A stretch of 5,325 bases of DNA from Bacteroidia bacterium (GTDB taxonomy: Bacteria > Bacteroidota > Bacteroidia > JAESSM01 > NORP286), in contig JAESSM010000160.1 in the NCBI GenBank assembly GCA_016764115.1, positions 1 to 5,325 of the forward strand. Direction: 5' to 3'. This document shows, piece after piece, positions 1 to 5,325 of this stretch (within the stretch, counting starts at the first letter, position 1; the number at the start of each line of letters is the position of its first letter). A program made the position numbers and the translations under genes. The notes under the pieces were generated by a model. That model did no database searches, was not told the DNA's origin, and saw nothing but the letters and a program-made list of their open reading frames with translations.

Positions 1-1
1 A

Positions 2-1714
2 TACGATATTATTGGTGAAAAATCAAGAATGGGATTATCGTTTCAAAATATTGGGACAATTTATCATGAACAAACCAAATATTCCTTAGCGTTAGAACAT
101 TATAAAAAAGCTCTAATAATATTTGAAAAATACAGAGATAAACATAAAATCGCTGTTACATCTAGTAATATTGGGGCAGTTTACGCAAACATTGGTGAAA
201 ATGAACTTGCAAATACCTACTACATTAAATCATTAGAAATTAAAAAAGAATTGGGAGACAAAGTAGGACAAGCATATACTTTCAATAATATAGGTAAAAG
301 CTATGCGATGCAAGATAAAAATGAAAAGGCCATTGAATTTCACATGAAAGCACTAAATATTCAAATGAGCATTTCAGACAAATCAGGGGAATCATTTTCA
401 TTAATGAGTATTGGAAATCTTAATTTTAAACAAGGTGAAATTACTTTAGCTCTTGAATATTTGAAAAGAAGTCTAAAACTTTCTTTGGAAATTGGAGCTA
501 AAAAGGAAGTACAACTTTCATATAGAAGTATCTCATTAATTTATGATAGAATAAATGACTACCAAAACGCCTACAAATACCACAAGCTTTATACAGGAAC
601 AAAAGACTCCCTATTCAACGAAACTTCCTCCAAGCAACTAACCGAAATGCAAACCAAATACGAAACGGAAAAGAAAGAAAATGAAATAAATCTGCTCACT
701 AAAGAAAAAGAAATTCAAGATCTTGAAATTAACAAGAACAAAACAGTTCAAGTTGCTTTGATAAGCGTGCTTGTATTAGTTTCTCTGTTAGGTTTTTTAA
801 TTCATAACAGATATAGGATCAAGACAAAGTCCAATGAATTATTATCAGAAAAAAACAATGAGCTTGAACAAAGCCGGGAGGAAATACGTGCTCAAAATGT
901 TGAACTTGGCCAGATCAACCAATTGTTAGATAATAAAAACAAGAATATCACTAACAGTATCAATTACGCCCAACGAATTCAGGAAACTATCATGCCCACT
1001 AAAAAAAACCTTGAAAGGATTTTCCCTGAATCATTTATCTTCTTTAAGGCCAAAGATGTTGTAAGCGGTGATTTCCCTTTCATTGCACAAGTTGGAGATG
1101 ATATATTTGTTTCCGCAGTGGATTGTACCGGTCATGGAGTTCCAGAGGCAATGATGTCCATGATCGGATATTTTCTATTGAATGATATCATTAATGGCCG
1201 TAATATACATCAACCAGATGTTATACTTAATGAATTACATAAAGGGGTTTTGACAACACTGAACCAAAAAGAAAATCTGGAATCCAGGGACGGAATGGAT
1301 ATTGCTTTTTGCAAGATCAATACAAAGAAAATGACAGTAGATTATGCCGGAGCGCATAGACCGTTATTGGTTTCAAATAATGGCGATATAAAAGAAATTA
1401 GGGGTGATAGGTTTCCCTTAGGAGGTACATTCTATTCAAGCAGGGGAAAAGATATAAAATTCACCAACCATTCCATCTCTCTTAACAAAGGTGATACAAT
1501 ACTTTTGTATTCTGATGGGCTGCCGGATCAGCAGGGCGGTAGTAAAGAAAAATCAAAGAGTTTTGGTAACAGGCAAATCAAGAAGATCGTAACTGAAAAT
1601 AAGAATAAAAAAATGGCTGACATGCATAAAATATTTCAAGAGAGATTTGATGTTTGGTGTGGTAAAGGAAATCAGCTGGATGATGTTTTGCTAATCGGGA
1701 TTAGAATGACATGA
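2..1714 (+). CDS. TPR-repeat transmembrane SpoIIE-family (PP2C-type) protein phosphatase, 5'-partial
   Basis: Predicted membrane-bound serine/threonine phosphatase; such enzymes usually dephosphorylate STAS-domain regulators, but the target here is unknown. Numbered from the Met at base 29, residues 1-200 are five TPRs, about 205-235 a Lys/Glu-rich coiled coil, 240-258 a membrane helix followed by basic residues (HNRYRIK, so the C-terminus is probably cytoplasmic), about 265-305 a second coiled coil, and 306-561 the phosphatase. Likely metal-binding aspartates are all present: D348 (VSGDF), D365 (VDCTGHG), D496 (YSDGL) and D551/D552 (LDDVLL). DGMDIA (421-426) and GAHRP (441-445) are also conserved. 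The frame is open back to base 2 (YDIIGEKSR, the end of an earlier TPR) and no ribosome binding site precedes the ATG at 29, so the real start lies outside the window. Odd points are E373 where the paralogue has Gly, and a C-ending codon patch at 557-661. It converges on the right-hand gene with 13 bp between stops. The family call is secure; the signal and substrate are not. Confidence 0.93.
   Translation, partial: YDIIGEKSRMGLSFQNIGTIYHEQTKYSLALEHYKKALIIFEKYRDKHKIAVTSSNIGAVYANIGENELANTYYIKSLEIKKELGDKVGQAYTFNNIGKSYAMQDKNEKAIEFHMKALNIQMSISDKSGESFSLMSIGNLNFKQGEITLALEYLKRSLKLSLEIGAKKEVQLSYRSISLIYDRINDYQNAYKYHKLYTGTKDSLFNETSSKQLTEMQTKYETEKKENEINLLTKEKEIQDLEINKNKTVQVALISVLVLVSLLGFLIHNRYRIKTKSNELLSEKNNELEQSREEIRAQNVELGQINQLLDNKNKNITNSINYAQRIQETIMPTKKNLERIFPESFIFFKAKDVVSGDFPFIAQVGDDIFVSAVDCTGHGVPEAMMSMIGYFLLNDIINGRNIHQPDVILNELHKGVLTTLNQKENLESRDGMDIAFCKINTKKMTVDYAGAHRPLLVSNNGDIKEIRGDRFPLGGTFYSSRGKDIKFTNHSISLNKGDTILLYSDGLPDQQGGSKEKSKSFGNRQIKKIVTENKNKKMADMHKIFQERFDVWCGKGNQLDDVLLIGIRMT
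29..628 (+). repeat. Five tandem TPR units of exactly 40 residues
   Basis: Residues 1-40, 41-80, 81-120, 121-160 and 161-200 (from the Met at 29) align without gaps. Each has a NIG-x-x-Y-like helix A core (QNIGTIY, SNIGAVY, NNIGKSY, MSIGNLN, RSISLIY) and a helix B core with A/Y-x-K-A/S-L (YKKALII, YIKSLEI, HMKALNI, LKRSLKL, YHKLYTG). The 40-residue period (120 bp) is that of the TPR_12 or kinesin-light-chain-like subclass rather than the 34-residue classic. The residues before base 29 (GEKSR) match the ends of the repeats (GDKVG, SDKSG), so at least one more unit lies to the left. Likely role (family knowledge): a protein- or ligand-binding superhelix acting as the sensor. The fifth unit is the most divergent and merges into the coiled coil. 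Confidence 0.9.
975..996. repeat. 22-bp perfect inverted match, left arm (partner 2437-2458)
   Basis: Encodes the RIQETIMPT part of the linker to the SpoIIE domain and is identical on the opposite strand to 2437-2458. It contains a GAATTC palindrome at its start. Flanking codons differ at synonymous positions. Confidence 0.9.
1151..1176. repeat. 26-bp perfect inverted match, left arm (partner 2257-2282)
   Basis: This stretch encodes MMSMIGYFL in the left gene and is identical, on the opposite strand, to 2257-2282, which encodes the same residues in the right gene. The match includes every third codon position within it. It ends where the codons for the next Leu-Asn diverge (ttg-aat versus tta-aat on their coding strands). 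Confidence 0.9.
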
Positions 1715-1727
1715 AATTTTGTTAGTA

Positions 1728-4700
1728 TCATATCCTGATCCCAATCATGATCACATCATCAGTTTGCTTATTAGATCCCATCCATTCTGTAAATCGCTGG
1801 TCTATAATTTGGCCGATTTTAATCATCTCTAAATTTTTATTCTCATCTATTATATTTGTTATCTGTGTACTCTTAAAGTTCCTATTCTTAGGACCACCCA
1901 TTTGGTCTATCAATCCGTCTGAATAAAAATAAATCGAATCTCCGATATCCAATGTTATTTTATTGGTCGTAAAGTTGATCTCTTTACCACAGCTTGAATA
2001 TTGCAACCCACCCACAGGAAATCTATTTCCTCTTATCTGCTGAATTTCTCCATTGTGCAGCCATAATAAAGGCCTATGAGCTCCTGCAAATTGTACTTCT
2101 CTATTCTCTCTATTAATTGTACAAAGTGCTATATCCATTCCATCTTTTGATTCAAGGTTATCCTCCTGATTTAAGGTATTTTTTACTTCTTCGTGCAATT
2201 TGTTCAAAATTTCTCCCGGTTCATGAATATGCCTTCCACCTACAATTTCATTTAAGAGAAAATATCCGATCATGGACATCATCGCCCCTGGAACTCCGTG
2301 TCCTGTGCAGTCAACAGCTGCAACATAAAAGTTGTTGTCATTTTGAAAGGTCCACGGAAAATCTCCACTTACAACATCCTTAGCTTTATAATAAATGAAT
2401 GAATCCGGAAAATATTTTTGTAAGTGTTGTGTCGTAGGCATGATAGTTTCCTGAATTCTTTGAGCATAATTTATGCTTTCCAGAATGCTCTTATTTTTAT
2501 TCTTTAACTCTATTTCAGTTAATTTTCTCTTAGTTATATCGGTATCAATTACAACCAATTTCTTGACTTCTCCGGCATCATCCAAAATAGGGGTAAGTGT
2601 AGATTGTACCCAAATCTGCTTACCCTCCTTTGAAGTATTGATAGATTCATAAGTAACTGATTTTTTTGTTTCGTTGCTCTTTTGAATTAATTCTGCAATT
2701 CGATTATTTGCACTTCCGTGAATAAGGTTCTCTCCTTTTGCAACTTTGAATTCATCCAGTGTGTAGCCACTCATTTTGGTAAAAGCATTATTAGCCCAAT
2801 CTAAAACACCATTTTTATCAGTAATAATAACAGCATTATCTGTTTCACTCGCTACAATAGATAGTTTTTCAAGCTCTGTATTGATCTCCTCTACTTTTTC
2901 TTTTTCTTTCTTGAGCTCCACAGTTCGTTCATCAACCATTGCTTCCAATCTTTTCTTTTCCTGTTGCAATTTCTTTTCACGGATCTTAATGAAACTTACT
3001 ACAATAGTTATTCCACCTATAATACACAGTCCGTAAAACCATGCTGTTTGCCAGAATGGAGGAGTAATTGTAAAAGAAAATTCAAGCGGGCTTTCATTCC
3101 ATAAGCCGTCATTGTTCGAGGCCTTAACAAAAAAGGTATATTCTCCGGGAGGGATATTAGAATAAGTGGCACTGCGTTCTCCTAAACTTGGAGACCATTC
3201 CTTGTCCAACCCATCTAATTTATATTGGTATTGTACTTTTTCAGGTATTGTAAGGCTAATGCCTGTAAAATCAAAGGTTAAATGATTTTTGTCATAAGGA
3301 AGGACCAAATTAGCAGGTAAATTATTTTCATTTATTTCGGTAACATAGTCACTAAAATTGAATTGTTCAAAAAACAACCTTAATCCTGTGAGGTGTAATT
3401 GTGGCTCTACCTTATTAATTCGATCGGCTTTTGGATCATAGCGAAATGCACCTTTTATTGTACCAAACCAAATACCCCCTTCAGCATCCTCATATACAGC
3501 ACTCGGATTACATTCAACACCAAAAAAACCTTCTTCTTTGCTATAATTCTTAAATTTTTTCTCGCCGGTTTCATAAAAATAATTTATGTCCATTCGTGAA
3601 AGGCCACGGTTAGTGCCAATCCAAAGTTGATCGCTTCTATCAATATGGACAAAAAGTATAGCATCATCTACAAGCCCATCCTTAGTAGTGAAAACTTCTA
3701 TTTCATTAGTCTTGACATAAAGGAGGTTTACGCCTCCGCCATAAGTTCCAATCCAAATATTTCCTTTGGAATCATCACATAATGATTCTGCAGTATTGTT
3801 GGACAAGCCGTTTTCAGTATTAAAAATCGTAAATTTATCATCTTGCAGTTTGTGTACTCCAAACTCGTAAATCCCGATCCAAACAGTATTATTTTTATCA
3901 ACTAATATTGTCCTGATCTCATTGTTATTCAAACCATTAGTATCCGAATAGAACTTGAACTTTTTCAAATCAAACTTAGCTGGTGATACTCCCTCAAATT
4001 CATCGGGATTAAAAACATAAACTCCCCCATTTGTCCCAACCCATAGATTCCCGTCATGGTCCTGCTCTAGTGCCCAAATTTGATTGCCGGGTAGTCCTTT
4101 TTCCATTGTGAAACGTTGTGTGACCTTATCATTACCAAGTTTTAATAATCCTTCCAAATATGTTCCTACCCACACATCTCCATTCTTATCTTTGAATACT
4201 GATGTAATTAGTTCTGCGATGTTTTCTATTTTTGTTACTCCTTCTCCTTCATTCATATTCAATTTCAACAATCCATTTTCGTAGGTACCTATCCATGCAT
4301 GGTTTTCATCTACATCTATGGACCAAACAGCAAGGTCAGGTTTCCCATAATGAACAGTGATATTAGTGAATCTTTTACCTGAAAATCTTTTTAAGCCATC
4401 CCCATCTGTTGCAAACCACAGATTTTCTTCGATATCCTGGAAAACAGAATAAATACCTCTACTTCCTATCCCATCCTGATCGCTAAAAGAAGTCAAGTGA
4501 CCGTTTTCAAATAAATTCACATTGCCATTTAAAGTAGAAACCCAGATGGTATTATTTTTGTCCTCAAATATGGACCAAACCATACTGCCATTCAGGCCAT
4601 CAGTCGATGAGTAATTAGTGAATTGTTCACCATCATACATGCTCACTCCGGTGTGAGTTCCAATCCACACATTACCCTTGGAGTCACCGTTTATACAATA

Positions 4701-5325
4701 TGTATATCTACTCAGCAAGCCGTCTTTTACAGTGTAGTTTGTGAGAGTGGTACTATCTACTTTTGGATTATTGAGATCAAATTTATATACGCCTGAACCC
4801 ACTGTTGCTACCCAAATATTTTCATGCTCATCTTCATAGATTCCGTGAAAATCATTTACTTGGAAACCATGCTTATCTGAATAATTTTGTATTTGCCTTC
4901 CGGTTATTTTACTATCATAAATGATCTTGTTGAGTCCATGCATTGTTGCAACCCAAATGTTTCCTTTAGAGTCCTCATAAATATCAAAAACAGAATTGCT
5001 ACTCAGTCTGTCATCAGTATCATATACAATAAAGGTATCAGCATGTAAAACACTAACTCCTCCACCCATTGTTCCGATCCATATATTGTCATGTTGATCA
5101 GCTAAAACTTTGTAAACAACATTATTACTTAACCCATCATTTACTGAATAGTTCTTGAATTCATTTCCATCAAACTTGCTCACTCCACCAAATGTACCTA
5201 CCCATAGATATCCTCTCTTATCTTGGCAAATGGTTAATACCTGGGATTGTATTAATCCTTCATCTAATGAATATGTTTTAAAATTATAGGTTTGGGAAAA
5301 AAGTTGGAATGTGAGGCATAGGAAA
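1728..5325 (-). CDS. Two-component-regulator-propeller sensor with Y_Y_Y, PAS and SpoIIE phosphatase domains, 5'-partial
   Basis: Predicted transmembrane receptor with a periplasmic propeller sensor and a cytoplasmic phosphatase. Numbered from the first full codon (5324-5322), residues 1-11 (FLCLTFQLFSQ) resemble the end of a signal peptide. About 12-637 carry fourteen Reg_prop blades, about 677-757 a Y_Y_Y domain (KLDGLDKEWSP, IPPGEYTFFVKASN), and about 759-780 a membrane helix followed by KIREKK, placing the C-terminus inside. Next come a coiled coil (about 782-825), a PAS domain (about 819-935, TDNAVIITDKNGVLDWAN to VVIDTDITKRK) and a SpoIIE/PP2C domain (about 947-1198). Likely metal ligands are D988 (VSGDF), D1005 (VDCTGHG), D1136 (YSDGL) and D1189/D1190. 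There is no histidine kinase, receiver or HTH domain, unlike classical hybrid two-component systems that share this sensor. The GTG at 5183-5181 lies inside the first blade motif (WVGTFGGVSKFDG) and is not the start. The reading frame is open to the edge, so only the initiator and the first residues of the signal peptide are probably missing. The ligand is unknown. Confidence 0.93.
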   Translation of the reverse strand, partial: FLCLTFQLFSQTYNFKTYSLDEGLIQSQVLTICQDKRGYLWVGTFGGVSKFDGNEFKNYSVNDGLSNNVVYKVLADQHDNIWIGTMGGGVSVLHADTFIVYDTDDRLSSNSVFDIYEDSKGNIWVATMHGLNKIIYDSKITGRQIQNYSDKHGFQVNDFHGIYEDEHENIWVATVGSGVYKFDLNNPKVDSTTLTNYTVKDGLLSRYTYCINGDSKGNVWIGTHTGVSMYDGEQFTNYSSTDGLNGSMVWSIFEDKNNTIWVSTLNGNVNLFENGHLTSFSDQDGIGSRGIYSVFQDIEENLWFATDGDGLKRFSGKRFTNITVHYGKPDLAVWSIDVDENHAWIGTYENGLLKLNMNEGEGVTKIENIAELITSVFKDKNGDVWVGTYLEGLLKLGNDKVTQRFTMEKGLPGNQIWALEQDHDGNLWVGTNGGVYVFNPDEFEGVSPAKFDLKKFKFYSDTNGLNNNEIRTILVDKNNTVWIGIYEFGVHKLQDDKFTIFNTENGLSNNTAESLCDDSKGNIWIGTYGGGVNLLYVKTNEIEVFTTKDGLVDDAILFVHIDRSDQLWIGTNRGLSRMDINYFYETGEKKFKNYSKEEGFFGVECNPSAVYEDAEGGIWFGTIKGAFRYDPKADRINKVEPQLHLTGLRLFFEQFNFSDYVTEINENNLPANLVLPYDKNHLTFDFTGISLTIPEKVQYQYKLDGLDKEWSPSLGERSATYSNIPPGEYTFFVKASNNDGLWNESPLEFSFTITPPFWQTAWFYGLCIIGGITIVVSFIKIREKKLQQEKKRLEAMVDERTVELKKEKEKVEEINTELEKLSIVASETDNAVIITDKNGVLDWANNAFTKMSGYTLDEFKVAKGENLIHGSANNRIAELIQKSNETKKSVTYESINTSKEGKQIWVQSTLTPILDDAGEVKKLVVIDTDITKRKLTEIELKNKNKSILESINYAQRIQETIMPTTQHLQKYFPDSFIYYKAKDVVSGDFPWTFQNDNNFYVAAVDCTGHGVPGAMMSMIGYFLLNEIVGGRHIHEPGEILNKLHEEVKNTLNQEDNLESKDGMDIALCTINRENREVQFAGAHRPLLWLHNGEIQQIRGNRFPVGGLQYSSCGKEINFTTNKITLDIGDSIYFYSDGLIDQMGGPKNRNFKSTQITNIIDENKNLEMIKIGQIIDQRFTEWMGSNKQTDDVIMIGIRI
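2257..2282. repeat. 26-bp perfect inverted match, right arm (partner 1151-1176)
   Basis: Reverse complement of 1151-1176, lying in the homologous position of the second SpoIIE domain (MMSMIGYFL). The neighbouring codon on one side differs only at its third base (gcg versus gca for Ala). Confidence 0.9.
2437..2458. repeat. 22-bp perfect inverted match, right arm (partner 975-996)
   Basis: Reverse complement of 975-996, in the equivalent linker codons of the right gene. Together with the 26-bp match it marks the parts of the two catalytic domains that have diverged least at DNA level. Confidence 0.9.
2520..2870 (-). other. PAS domain between the membrane helix and the phosphatase
   Basis: The translation reads LSIVASETDNAVIITDKNGVL, then WANNAFTKMSGYTLDEF, and ends in LVVIDTDITKRK, the standard start, helix and C-terminal strand of a PAS fold with its D-I-T-x-x-K exit. 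It sits between two predicted coiled coils and is therefore placed to relay or modulate the signal on its way to the phosphatase. The segment GENLIHGS aligns where LOV domains have their Cys-containing motif but has no cysteine, so flavin photochemistry of the LOV kind is not expected. Ligand unknown. Confidence 0.85.
3054..3296 (-). other. Y_Y_Y domain preceding the membrane helix
   Basis: An Ig-like fold characteristic of the membrane-proximal end of propeller sensors. The translation shows LTFDFTGISLTIPEKVQYQY, KLDGLDKEWSPSLGERSATY, SNIPPGEYTFFVKASNNDG and FSFTITPPFWQTAWFY, which contains the typical spaced tyrosines and the closing 'PPFWQTAWF' that leads directly into the membrane helix (bases about 2985-3050). 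In related hybrid two-component sensors this domain passes conformational change from the propellers to the dimer interface (family knowledge). Confidence 0.9.
3414..5291 (-). repeat. Fourteen Reg_prop beta-propeller blade motifs
   Basis: Each blade carries a form of I-x-x-D-x-x-G-N-I-W-I-G-T followed by G-x-x-x(Y/F/L). Counting from the first full codon at 5324, the invariant tryptophans are at residues 41, 82, 124, 171, 220, 261, 303, 344, 385, 428, 482, 524, 568 and 619, a spacing of 41 to 54. Fourteen blades fit two seven-bladed propellers, the usual arrangement in the periplasmic part of Bacteroidota hybrid two-component sensors. Linkers such as YSVNDGLSNN and FNTENGLSNN recur between blades. 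The longest gaps are after blades 10 and 13. The sensed ligand cannot be told from sequence. Confidence 0.92.

Larger units (their letters stand above)
944..1711 (+). other. SpoIIE/PP2C phosphatase domain of the left protein
   Basis: This is the catalytic output domain, entered through the linker SINYAQRIQETIMPT, a signature found before SpoIIE domains in many Bacteroidota receptors. The four metal-binding aspartate positions are intact, so an active Mn/Mg-dependent phosphatase is expected. By hand alignment it shares about 150 of 248 positions with the domain encoded at 1731-2486 on the opposite strand, with one two-residue insertion near residues 507-508. Differences from the paralogue include VPEAMM for VPGAMM and SGDFPF for SGDFPW. 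Confidence 0.92.
1731..2486 (-). other. SpoIIE/PP2C phosphatase domain of the right protein
   Basis: Catalytic output domain of the propeller receptor, entered by the same SINYAQRIQETIMPT linker as in the left protein. It keeps VSGDFPW, VDCTGHGVPGAMMSMIG, DGMDIA, AGAHRP, YSDGLIDQ and TDDVIMIGIR, so all expected metal ligands are present and activity is likely. It ends two residues before the natural end of the left domain's alignment plus one residue (IGIRI versus IGIRMT). Confidence 0.92.

Noticed and set aside
29..31. ATG at 29 as the start of the left gene
   Set aside because: The frame is open to base 2 and encodes the end of another TPR (YDIIGEKSR); no ribosome binding site precedes the ATG, and no signal peptide follows it although the protein has a membrane helix after the TPRs.
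1715..1727. Intrinsic terminator in the gap between the two stops
   Set aside because: The 13 bases are AT-rich with only a four-T run and no hairpin of their own; the weak stem formed with flanking codons is not followed by a T-tract on either strand.
2117..2383. Short + strand open frame opposite the second phosphatase domain
   Set aside because: It lies wholly antisense to conserved catalytic codons, its translation resembles no family I know, and it has no convincing ribosome binding site.
2520..2870. LOV photoreceptor reading of the PAS domain
   Set aside because: The region where LOV domains carry the flavin-reactive cysteine motif reads GENLIHGS without cysteine.
2490..2990. Degenerate histidine kinase H-box in the helical segments around the PAS domain
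   Set aside because: No His in an H-box context and no N, G1 or G2 box follow; the helices lead straight into the PAS and phosphatase domains.
2776..3036. Short + strand open frame with Ser/Phe-rich hydrophobic translation
   Set aside because: The Ser/Phe runs are the complement of Lys/Glu-rich coiled-coil codons in the right gene; it is a shadow frame.
3399..4284. Short + strand open frames at 3399-3599 and 4084-4284
   Set aside because: Both are antisense to propeller blades with clear repeat structure on the - strand and show no independent coding signal.
1..5325. CRISPR array, insertion sequence, tRNA or attachment site
   Set aside because: The window is almost entirely covered by two coding regions; the only regular repeats are protein-domain repeats (TPR, propeller blades), with no transposase, terminal inverted repeats of an element or tRNA-like fold noticed.

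Overview
The window is AT-rich and looks like a chromosomal segment from a Bacteroidota bacterium (flavobacterial or cytophagal type). This rests on protein architecture: a TPR–transmembrane–SpoIIE phosphatase, and a 'two-component regulator propeller' sensor with a Y_Y_Y domain. Both layouts are typical of that phylum. No rRNA, tRNA, mobile element or CRISPR array is visible.

Layout: two large genes point at each other and fill almost the whole window. The left gene (+ strand, base 2 to 1714) enters already open from the left edge. It encodes five TPR repeats, a coiled coil, one membrane helix, a second coiled coil and a SpoIIE/PP2C-type serine/threonine phosphatase domain. After only 13 bp (1715-1727) comes the stop of the right gene (- strand, 1728 to 5325), which runs off the right edge. 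It encodes the tail of a signal peptide, fourteen Reg_prop blade motifs (two seven-bladed propellers), a Y_Y_Y domain, one membrane helix, a coiled coil, a PAS domain and a second SpoIIE phosphatase domain. Both proteins lack their true N-terminus here. The right one probably lacks only a few residues; the left one lacks an unknown number.

Working together (inference): both proteins appear to be membrane receptors with a periplasmic sensor and a cytoplasmic phosphatase. Their sensors are unrelated, but their output domains are about 60% identical by hand count over roughly 248 residues, with one two-residue gap. They may therefore feed different signals to the same or related phosphoprotein targets. 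No STAS-domain antagonist, anti-sigma kinase or sigma factor lies in the window, so the target is unknown.

Most notable: the tail-to-tail pair of paralogous outputs with different inputs; perfect inverted DNA matches of 26 and 22 bp between the two catalytic domains; a sharply bounded patch of C-ending codons in the left gene (557-661); and an HTCS-like propeller sensor wired to a phosphatase instead of a histidine kinase. I see no clearly new biological system beyond this arrangement.
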